Source: an uncultured Rheinheimera sp.
Lineage (GTDB): Bacteria; Pseudomonadota; Gammaproteobacteria; Enterobacterales; Alteromonadaceae
Direction of reading: 5' to 3'
NCBI GenBank assembly: GCA_943913835.1
Contig: CALTZU010000186.1
Location: 1-6,224 of the forward strand
DNA length: 6,224 bases
Shown: in pieces, positions 1 through 5,331 of the stretch
Layout: every line of letters starts with the position of its first letter
Numbering within the stretch: position 1 is the first letter of the stretch
Translations under genes and position numbers: made by a program
Notes under the pieces: model-generated
What the model saw: only the letters and a program-made list of their open reading frames with translations
Databases searched by the model: none
Told to the model about the DNA's origin: nothing

Positions 1-20
1 AAACCGCCACCAAAAGCCAT
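1..20 (-). CDS. exbD: ExbD, N-terminal start only (runs off the left edge)
   Basis: Only the first six codons are visible, reading M-A-F-G-G-G, so the identification rests mainly on context. ExbD is the inner-membrane partner of ExbB in the TonB energy-transducing complex, with one transmembrane helix and a periplasmic domain. An MAFG-type start is common in ExbD proteins, and exbD normally follows exbB. The ATG directly abuts the exbB TAA stop with no gap, which points to translational coupling. A strong Shine-Dalgarno sequence (AAGGAGG, 29-35) lies inside the end of exbB, 8 nt before the ATG. The characteristic ExbD helix with its conserved aspartate is outside the window and could not be checked. 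Confidence 0.8.
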
Positions 21-749
21 TTATTTTGCCTCCTTCAATGGCACTACTGTTTTGCTGCTTTTAGGCGCTGCACCTGTCAGAAAATAGGCATGCAACTGAT
101 GTGCAAAACGGTGCATTTTATTCAGCACGTCTTTGTTACCTCGTTGCAAGGCGTTGTAGCCAAGCACCGCAGGTATAGCTACAGCCAGGCCAAAAGCTGT
201 CATGATCAGCGCCTCGCCAACAGGGCCCGCAACTTTATCTATGCTGGCCTGGCCGGACACTCCAATGCCTACCAGCGCATGATAAATACCCCAGACAGTG
301 CCAAACAAACCGACAAAAGGTGCGGTAGATCCAACGGATGCCAGAATAGCCAGGCCTTTTTGCATCTGCTCAGCACTTTCATCTATGGCACCACGCAAAC
401 AGGAGGTCAGCCATTCGGTTAAAGGTAAATTACCGTGCAAGTCTTGCTGGTGACTTTGATGGTGATCCAAAGCAGCCTGACCTTCATCGGCCATATAACG
501 AAACGGATTCATAGGCCCGCCAGCTGAGTCCGCTGAACTTAATATCCGTAAGCCTTCTGTAAAACTATGGGCATGCCAGAAATCGTTACTGGCTCTGCTG
601 ATCCGCTTTAAGCGCCATAAACTGATGGCCCTAATCACAATCACTGTCCAACTGGCGACAGACATGAGCAATAACATCACAGCCACTGCCTTGATAACAA
701 AGTCACCCTGAGCCCAGAGTGCAGCAACGCCATAAGGATTTTCTTGCAT
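21..749 (-). CDS. exbB: ExbB, proton-channel subunit of the TonB system (MotA/TolQ/ExbB family)
   Basis: This 242-residue inner-membrane protein forms, with ExbD, the proton-driven motor that energises TonB. Three hydrophobic segments are visible at about residues 18-40, 134-160 and 176-200, the usual ExbB layout with a large cytoplasmic loop between the first two. The family core is clear: GSTAPFVGLFGTVWGIYHAL at 140-159 and GPVGEALIMTAFGLAVAIP at 175-193. Glu179 in the last helix corresponds to the essential Glu176 of E. coli ExbB, and Thr151 and Thr184 match the conserved pore threonines. The opening NPYGVAALWAQGDFV is typical and supports the ATG at 749. The ribosome site is weak (GAG, 6 nt upstream). 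The gene starts 10 bp after the tonB stop and abuts exbD. The cytoplasmic loop has an unusual histidine cluster (His96, 97, 100 and 105). TolQ is unlikely because tonB and a TonB-dependent receptor are adjacent. Confidence 0.95.
   Translation of the reverse strand: MQENPYGVAALWAQGDFVIKAVAVMLLLMSVASWTVIVIRAISLWRLKRISRASNDFWHAHSFTEGLRILSSADSAGGPMNPFRYMADEGQAALDHHQSHQQDLHGNLPLTEWLTSCLRGAIDESAEQMQKGLAILASVGSTAPFVGLFGTVWGIYHALVGIGVSGQASIDKVAGPVGEALIMTAFGLAVAIPAVLGYNALQRGNKDVLNKMHRFAHQLHAYFLTGAAPKSSKTVVPLKEAK
29..35 (-). promoter_or_regulatory. Strong Shine-Dalgarno sequence for exbD
   Basis: The minus strand reads AAGGAGG here, fully complementary to the anti-Shine-Dalgarno end of 16S rRNA, with 8 nt to the exbD ATG at 20. 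It lies inside the last codons of exbB and fixes the exbD start. It is the best ribosome binding site in the operon. Confidence 0.85.
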
Positions 750-759
750 GATTTACTCG

Positions 760-1434
760 CTAATTATTTGAATTTAAATTGAAAACTACAGGTTGTACAA
801 ACCAATAATCTATTGGCTGCCCCAGCTTCATCGCCGGTTGATAAGTCCAGCCACGCACCGCATTCAGTGCCGATTGATCCAGCCTTGCAAAACCTGAACT
901 TTGTTTCAGTTTCAGCTGCCCTACTTTGCCATTTTTTAGCACCAGCACATGCAGATATACTGTGCCCTGCTCTTTTAAACGACGCGATAAGTTTGGATAA
1001 AGCGGTGCTTTATTCAAGGCCCGGTTTGCTGAAGCGACAGGAGGTGTAGCTTGAGGTTCTGGGTCTGGCTTTGGAGTTTCGGCCACAACTTTACTTTTTG
1101 CCGCTTCAGCTACAGGCTCTGGTGCACTAACAGCTTTAGGTGATGCTTCCGCAACGGGCAAAGGTTTGGCTGGCGTTGGTTTAGCTACAGCTTTTTTGGC
1201 CTGAGCTTTGTGCTGTTTTGGCGGTTGAGGTTTTGGTTTCTTTTCAGGTTCGGGTTGCACTGGCTTAGGTTTTGGCTTTTCTGGCTGTGGTGCTACGGGA
1301 GCAGGAATAATCACGCCTTCTATCACTCGTTCTGCAGCTTTCGCTTGTGGTTCGGTAGACAAAGTCACCGCAGCAGCAATCAAGCTCAAATGCACCATCA
1401 ACACCAGCACACACAAAAGCGCAGATCGTTTCAC
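760..1434 (-). CDS. tonB: TonB energy transducer
   Basis: TonB spans the periplasm and transmits energy from ExbB-ExbD to outer-membrane receptors. This 224-residue protein has a membrane anchor at about residues 4-25, a proline/lysine/glutamate-rich spacer at about 44-132 with many KP and EP repeats, and a C-terminal TonB domain at about 143-220. The domain carries YP (146-147), SSG (179-181), LDQSALNAVRGW (185-196) and the ending QPVVF (214-218). Of the E. coli anchor SHLS motif (Ser16, His20, Leu27, Ser31), His15 and Ser26 keep the His-Ser spacing, while the first Ser and the Leu positions are Val11 and Ala22. The start is GTG: an in-frame TGA at 1438-1440 lies two codons upstream, and the next Met (13) would cut the anchor. 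It overlaps the piuC stop by 4 bp, so translation is probably coupled. The stop is TAG. Confidence 0.93.
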   Translation of the reverse strand: MKRSALLCVLVLMVHLSLIAAAVTLSTEPQAKAAERVIEGVIIPAPVAPQPEKPKPKPVQPEPEKKPKPQPPKQHKAQAKKAVAKPTPAKPLPVAEASPKAVSAPEPVAEAAKSKVVAETPKPDPEPQATPPVASANRALNKAPLYPNLSRRLKEQGTVYLHVLVLKNGKVGQLKLKQSSGFARLDQSALNAVRGWTYQPAMKLGQPIDYWFVQPVVFNLNSNN

Positions 1435-2111
1435 AGCTCAGCCCATAAACGTACCAGGTTATGATAATGCCCTGTCAATGCGAGCACTTCTGTTGTACCG
1501 CCATGCTGAGCCCTTAGTTGCTGTATGGTCTGATCCAGTTCAAACAACATAGAACGCTGCTGATCGTTTCGCACCATACTTTGAGTCCAGAAAAAGCTGC
1601 ATACCCGCTCACCACTGGTCACAGGCAAAACCTGATGCAAACTGCTGGATGGGTATAAAATTAAATCTCCGGCCGGCAGTTTTATTTCATGTAAACCAAA
1701 GGTGTCCATGATCTGCAACTCACCGCCCTGATAATCATCAGGTTCAGATAAAAACAAAGTCGAGGATAAATCTGTTCTTAAGCTTAAGCCTGAACCTGGT
1801 AAACCACGCACTGCTCCATCAACATGCAAACCATAATGTTCGCCGCCCTGATAGCTGTTAAATAATGGCGGCACGGTGCGAAGAGGAATAGCGGCGGCCA
1901 TAAAAAGCGGATGCTGATAAAGAGCCTGTAAAATGACAGCACCCAGCTGTTTAGCCAGGGCAGATTCAACAGCAAGCTGTTTATTTTGTTTGACCAAAGC
2001 GCCTTGTGGCCCAACGGTCGCCCGACCGTCAGTCCAGTCCGCTGCGTCCAGTAACTGCCTGAAATCGGCCACCTGAGCCTTAGTTAAAACGTCCGGAATA
2101 TGAATTAGCAT
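1431..2111 (-). CDS. piuC: PKHD-type 2-oxoglutarate/Fe(II) hydroxylase, PiuC/YbiX family
   Basis: This is a 226-residue cytoplasmic non-heme iron dioxygenase, close to the 225-226 residues usual for PiuC/YbiX. The catalytic set is complete: iron ligands His96 and Asp98 in YGLHVDGAVR, His159 in SSSLHQVLPV, and Arg169 as the 2-oxoglutarate-binding residue in SGERVCSFFW. The N-terminal MLIHIPDVLTKAQV and the central YQGGELQI are also family-typical. In E. coli (ybiX-fiu) and Pseudomonas (piuC-piuA) this gene neighbours a Fiu/PiuA-type siderophore receptor, as here. Its substrate is not established; a role in siderophore handling or in maturing the uptake system is inferred from the conserved association. 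The ATG at 2111 has AGGA 6 nt upstream. Its end overlaps tonB by 4 bp. A hairpin lies between it and the receptor gene. Confidence 0.95.
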   Translation of the reverse strand: MLIHIPDVLTKAQVADFRQLLDAADWTDGRATVGPQGALVKQNKQLAVESALAKQLGAVILQALYQHPLFMAAAIPLRTVPPLFNSYQGGEHYGLHVDGAVRGLPGSGLSLRTDLSSTLFLSEPDDYQGGELQIMDTFGLHEIKLPAGDLILYPSSSLHQVLPVTSGERVCSFFWTQSMVRNDQQRSMLFELDQTIQQLRAQHGGTTEVLALTGHYHNLVRLWAEL

Positions 2112-2127
2112 AAAAAATCCTGTATCA

Positions 2128-2149
2128 AAGGCCTCATTGCTGAGGCCTT
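2128..2149 (-). terminator. Perfect 9-bp hairpin between receptor gene and piuC (attenuator or mRNA-stabiliser candidate)
   Basis: In the minus-strand transcript the arms AAGGCCTCA and TGAGGCCTT pair perfectly around a GCAA loop, a GNRA-type tetraloop. It begins about 15 nt after the receptor stop and ends 6 nt before the piuC AGGA ribosome site. The T's after the stem are interrupted (TTTGATACAGGATTTTTT), so it is not a classic strong terminator. A partial terminator, or a barrier to 3' exonucleases that would stabilise receptor mRNA over the downstream genes, fits better. The structure is seen; its function is inferred. Confidence 0.55.
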
Positions 2150-2164
2150 GTAGCAGTCAGAACC

Positions 2165-4516
2165 TTAGAATTGAACATTTACACCTAAACGGAACGAACG
2201 CGGTGTACCCAGGTAATACCGTGATCCACCGTTGTTCAGAGCCGACATATACTCCTCATCCAGCAGGTTATAGACGTTCAGCTGAACATCAACATAAGGA
2301 GTCACTGGGTATGAAGCCATGGCATCCACCACCCAATATTCAGGCACTTCTACCACTGAGGTTTTGGCGATATTTAACGCCGTATTACTGGAACGGGATA
2401 CGGTATCGACATAACGCACGCCGCCCCCCAACGTCAGCCCCATCGGCAACTCATAGCTATTCCACAGGGTAAAGGTGACTTCCGGAGTCCATTGGATCAC
2501 ACCACCATCCGTCAGGTTGGTGCCTGAACGATTTCCTCTGGTGATTTCTGAGTCCATGTATGCCGCACCAGCGCTGACTTGCCAGGCTGAAGTAATAGCA
2601 CCAACCAGACCTAACTCGACACCACGCACTTCACGCTCCCCGACCTGCACTGCAGTGCCGTCCGGGTCTGTGGCTATCTCATTCTTGTTTGTGCTTTTAA
2701 ACACAGCAGCTGTCAACGCCAGTTTGTCATTCAGCAAATCCCACTTGGTACCTAACTCCAGGTTAGTGCCTTTTTGCGGATCAAGATTTGGGTTATTAAT
2801 ATTGTTTGCAGTCTCACTTAAGGTGAAGTTAGCACCACCAGGGGGTAACTGGCTGGTGGCATAAGATAAATACACACTGCCATTAGTGGCTGGTTTATAT
2901 AAAGCACCCAGTTTATAACTAACCAGATTGTCAGAAGCTTCTACTGCGGACCCTAGCTTAGTTCCCACAGGAATATTTTGCGGTGTTGCTGCGCCCTGAA
3001 TAGTCACAATGTCAGTTTCAGTTTTGTAGTGTTCAAAACGGCCACTGGCATTTAACTGCCATTGCTCATTTAAATGAATAGTGTCAAGTAAGTAGACACC
3101 GGAAGTTAAAGTGCTGCCATCTGTGCTGGCGCCTGTGTGAACCGGGTTTACAAAAGCATCCTCTGTACTTGGGTTATACAAGTTAGCTGCCACCTGACTG
3201 GTACCAGTGGGTAAAGCCAGGGTTTTATTGCGCTGACTTTCATAAATAAACTCAATACCAGAGCTGATATCGTGGGTCAAACCTGCCACTTCAATAGAGC
3301 TATTTAACTGAGTCTGGTTGGTTAAAATCTGATTTTGTTGATCTTTCCCCTGACGGCTGCGGGAAATAGTCCAGTTGGCCGGATCAGCGATGGCTACTGC
3401 TGCGACACCAGTACCTGTTGTGGTGGTAATGGCATTTACGCCTGTCAGTAAATAATCCTGACTGGATTGACCAAAACGCGATGTGTTACGGATAGTGGTT
3501 TTGTCATTGATGTCATGCTCAATTTTGGCCGTCACCATTGTGGCTTTGACATCATCAAAGTCATTTGTTGAGCCATAAAAATTACTGGTATCCACTGGCG
3601 CTAACGTCTTGCCGGCATTCGGGCCACCATTAGGAAAAGTACTGCTTGGGTCGGCATCAAAAGCAGCGTTGTAATAGCCCTCTAATCCAACTGTTGGAAT
3701 ACCACCATCCGGCAGGTTCTTTTGTTCAACGTGAAAGAAATTTAAGTAGGTTCTGGTAGCAGTCCCAAGGCCTAACGCTAAAGAGGAGGCAATACCTGTT
3801 TTGTCATCTTCCACCTCATCACGGTCCACTACCCCTGAATCCTGCTTTAACAGGTTCAGCCGGATAGCGGAGGTATCTGACAATTGACGGTTTAAATCAA
3901 CCGTCGCTCTTTTGTGCGAGCCTGAACCTAAAGTTAAATTGCCACTAGTGAATTCTTCCTGTGAGGCTTGTTTACTTGATAAGTTGATATAACCAGAAGA
4001 GGAACCACGGCCATTGTCAGCACCGGCCGGGCCTTTAGCGATTTCAACCTGTTCAGTATTAAAGGTATCGCGGCTGATAGTGCCCAAATCACGGATACCA
4101 TCCACAAAAATGCTGCCCTGGGTATCAAAACCTCGCATAAAAATGGAATCACCTGTGGCTGTATTGCCATTTTCGCCCATCAGCATGGTGATGCCAGGAG
4201 TATTGCGTAAGGTATCGGATAAAGTGGTAGCGGCCTGCTGCTGGAACAACTCTTTTTTCACCACAACTAAGGTCTGTGGCGTATTGACTAAAGGCTGAGT
4301 CAGCTTGGTTGAACTGGCTTTTTCAGCTTTATATTTTGCATCCACTGCATCAGCGGTCACAACTACAGCATCCAGTTGAGTGTCATTTTTTGCTGCAGCA
4401 TCTGACTGTTGGTCGGCAGCTGCAGTTGCAGGCAAGGCCAATGCAAAAGCCGATGCTAACAAAGTGGTATTAAAACGGGCCACCTGCTGATGTTTTTTAG
4501 CGGTGATAAAAGCCAT
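2165..4516 (-). CDS. fiu: TonB-dependent catecholate siderophore receptor, Fiu/PiuA type
   Basis: This 783-residue outer-membrane receptor probably imports ferric catechol-type siderophores or related compounds. A signal peptide covers residues 1-34, with likely cleavage after TAAA before Asp35. A TonB box, DAVVVTA (49-55), is where TonB docks. The plug domain spans about 75-185 and includes GENGN (114-118), RGFDT (128-132), DGIRD (139-143) and RDTFNTEQVEIAKGP (149-163), which closely resemble E. coli Fiu from memory. The rest is a 22-strand-type beta barrel. In the first part, LPDGGIPTVGLEGY is a Fiu-like stretch, and the protein ends in Phe (NVQF), the outer-membrane assembly signal. The length is slightly above E. 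coli Fiu (about 760). The ATG at 4516 has AAGGA 9 nt upstream. piuC next door is the conserved partner of this receptor class. A Fur-box-like site upstream suggests iron repression. The exact ligand cannot be read from sequence. Confidence 0.94.
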   Translation of the reverse strand: MAFITAKKHQQVARFNTTLLASAFALALPATAAADQQSDAAAKNDTQLDAVVVTADAVDAKYKAEKASSTKLTQPLVNTPQTLVVVKKELFQQQAATTLSDTLRNTPGITMLMGENGNTATGDSIFMRGFDTQGSIFVDGIRDLGTISRDTFNTEQVEIAKGPAGADNGRGSSSGYINLSSKQASQEEFTSGNLTLGSGSHKRATVDLNRQLSDTSAIRLNLLKQDSGVVDRDEVEDDKTGIASSLALGLGTATRTYLNFFHVEQKNLPDGGIPTVGLEGYYNAAFDADPSSTFPNGGPNAGKTLAPVDTSNFYGSTNDFDDVKATMVTAKIEHDINDKTTIRNTSRFGQSSQDYLLTGVNAITTTTGTGVAAVAIADPANWTISRSRQGKDQQNQILTNQTQLNSSIEVAGLTHDISSGIEFIYESQRNKTLALPTGTSQVAANLYNPSTEDAFVNPVHTGASTDGSTLTSGVYLLDTIHLNEQWQLNASGRFEHYKTETDIVTIQGAATPQNIPVGTKLGSAVEASDNLVSYKLGALYKPATNGSVYLSYATSQLPPGGANFTLSETANNINNPNLDPQKGTNLELGTKWDLLNDKLALTAAVFKSTNKNEIATDPDGTAVQVGEREVRGVELGLVGAITSAWQVSAGAAYMDSEITRGNRSGTNLTDGGVIQWTPEVTFTLWNSYELPMGLTLGGGVRYVDTVSRSSNTALNIAKTSVVEVPEYWVVDAMASYPVTPYVDVQLNVYNLLDEEYMSALNNGGSRYYLGTPRSFRLGVNVQF

Positions 4517-4525
4517 CGAATAAAA

Positions 4526-4533
4526 TCCTTCTA
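4526..4533 (-). promoter_or_regulatory. Ribosome binding site of the fiu-like receptor gene
   Basis: The minus strand reads TAGAAGGA here, with 9 nt between the AAGGA core and the ATG at 4516. This supports the chosen receptor start. Confidence 0.75.
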
Positions 4534-4588
4534 TGAAAATAAAGTGTTAACAATAAGTTTTTCGGCATCGGCGCTGATCCTGCCACGC

Positions 4589-4617
4589 ATGCTATCGAGA
4601 ATCATTCTTGTTTGCAA
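4589..4617 (-). promoter_or_regulatory. Putative sigma70 promoter of the iron-uptake operon
   Basis: On the minus strand, TTGCAA (4617-4612) resembles the -35 element at 4 of 6 positions and TAGCAT (4594-4589) resembles the -10 element at 4 of 6. The spacer is the ideal 17 nt. Transcription would start near 4582, giving a leader of about 65 nt before the receptor ATG. The Fur-box-like sequence sits inside this promoter, which strengthens both calls. The region from 4517 to 4676 holds no gene. Confidence 0.5.
4591..4609. promoter_or_regulatory. Putative Fur box
   Basis: The plus strand reads GCTATCGAGAATCATTCTT, matching the palindromic 19-bp Fur consensus (GATAATGATAATCATTATC) at 13 of 19 positions with an intact AATCATT core. 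It fills the spacer and touches the -10 element of the putative receptor promoter, so iron-loaded Fur would block RNA polymerase. The encoded uptake functions fit Fur control. The match is moderate and binding is inferred. Confidence 0.6.
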
Positions 4618-4670
4618 ATAATTTCATTAGGAAGGAACTTTTTTCTAATCTCCTCAGAAAAACCAGCTTT

Positions 4671-4688
4671 AGTCGTTTAGTGACGACT
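4671..4688 (-). other. Small inverted repeat over the stop codon of the PepSY gene
   Basis: AGTCGT and ACGACT form a 6-bp stem with a 6-nt loop that contains the TAA stop. A TTTTT run follows only after about seven more bases on the minus strand, so as a terminator it is weak. It could give partial termination before the receptor promoter, or be chance. Confidence 0.25.
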
Positions 4689-5275
4689 GAGTAGCAGTCG
4701 AAAGCCCAGTGCAGTGCTAAACATCAATAACACTAGCCCAAGCACTCCCAATATCTGATCCAGCGTTTTTTGGCCAGTCCACTGCAGGTAGTGCGCTTTG
4801 TATAAATTGTTAATCAACTCAGTGTCTTTCCCTTGCTGTGACAAAGTTAAACTATCCCAGTCCAATTGGATAGTTACCCCTGTGTCCGTAACAAAACCTT
4901 GTTCTGTTTTCCGCACCTGCTTGCCATAACGTTCCGGGTCGCTTTTAATTGCGTCCAGGATTAACAACTGCACTTGAGCGTCGTCAGGCTCGGGACGCAG
5001 CGTCATATCTGTTGGCTGTAGTTGCTGCCAGCCTGTTGTTTGTTTTACCAACAGATGTAAACCCAACACAGTTTGGAGCAGTTTAATCTCCTGCCATTGC
5101 GGTCTGGGAAACAGCTGAATACTTTGGCTGACAGGGTAAGTTTTTACAGTCAAAAATGAATAAGCAGCCTGATAGCCGGGTTTAAAAAAAAACACCAGTC
5201 CAGTACTGGCCAGACAAAAAACGGCAGGATCAGGCACCAACCTGACAAACGATGAAGACGACGAGATAAGGACAT
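4677..5275 (-). CDS. PepSY-associated transmembrane-type membrane protein, apparently frameshifted near its start
   Basis: A small inner-membrane protein resembling PepSY-TM proteins, which are often found beside iron uptake genes; its exact role is unknown. From the ATG at 5275 the frame reads MSLSRRLHRLSGWCLILPFF, a typical first-helix start with the HRLxG pattern, but this frame stops at 5150 after 41 codons. The continuation, CLASTGLVFFFKPGYQ, with the family TG motif, lies in the -1 frame and stays open to the TAA at 4677. One extra T in the run at 5216-5221 would join them into about 199 residues. Further on come a soluble segment with aromatic and charged residues and, near the end, LYKAHYLQWTGQ followed by a C-terminal helix, which is also PepSY-like. 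A single open frame of 216 residues exists from a GTG at 5327, but its first 36 or so residues lack the family motif. The ribosome site is weak (GAG, 11 nt upstream of the ATG). The loss may be real decay, slippage or a sequence error. Confidence 0.65.
5184..5192. repeat. Nine-base homopolymer (A9 on plus, T9 in the coding sense) inside the PepSY-type gene
   Basis: Nine consecutive A's on the plus strand encode Phe-Phe-Phe on the minus strand, 23 bp downstream of the T6 site. Runs of this length are prone to polymerase and replication slippage. A one-base gain here would also bring the ATG-initiated frame into the long downstream frame. Confidence 0.9.
5216..5221 (-). other. Frameshift site: homopolymer T6 in the PepSY-type gene
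   Basis: The minus strand has CCG, six T's, then GTCTGG. The upstream frame reads Pro-Phe-Phe-Val-Trp, while the downstream family-like frame needs Pro-Phe-Phe-Cys-Leu-Ala. Adding one T, or a -1 ribosome slip here, makes the conserved helix continuous with the expected spacing from the His-Arg pair to the Thr-Gly pair. Confidence 0.65.
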
Positions 5276-5331
5276 AAAAAATCAGACTCAATTGGAATAA
5301 AAACAGCAGTTTAACAGTAAGCCCCACTATA

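Noticed and set aside
90..422. Plus-strand open frame opposite exbB, and similar plus-strand frames at 813-1049, 1210-1464, 2137-2472, 2475-2864, 4014-4298 and 5887-6138
   Set aside because: All lie antisense to well-supported genes, show no recognisable domains and have low-complexity or implausible composition.
1784..2014. Minus-strand frame inside piuC, and another at 3934-4170 inside the receptor gene
   Set aside because: Alternative-frame shadows of genes with clear family motifs and no signs of their own translation.
4545..4552. TGTTAACA palindrome in the receptor leader
   Set aside because: Only 8 bp, without flanking symmetry or a known operator match; likely chance.
4611..4629. Second Fur-box-like site upstream of the first
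   Set aside because: The best alignment to the 19-bp consensus gives only about 9 matches, near background for an AT-rich stretch.
5275..5327. GTG at 5327 as the true start of the PepSY-type gene
   Set aside because: No ribosome site precedes it, its N-terminus lacks the family motif, and an ATG in another frame encodes the expected first helix. It is kept only as the alternative explanation.
5325..5330. TATAGT as a -10 element for a promoter of the PepSY-type gene
   Set aside because: It matches the -10 consensus at 5 of 6 positions, but no acceptable -35 hexamer lies 16-18 nt upstream.
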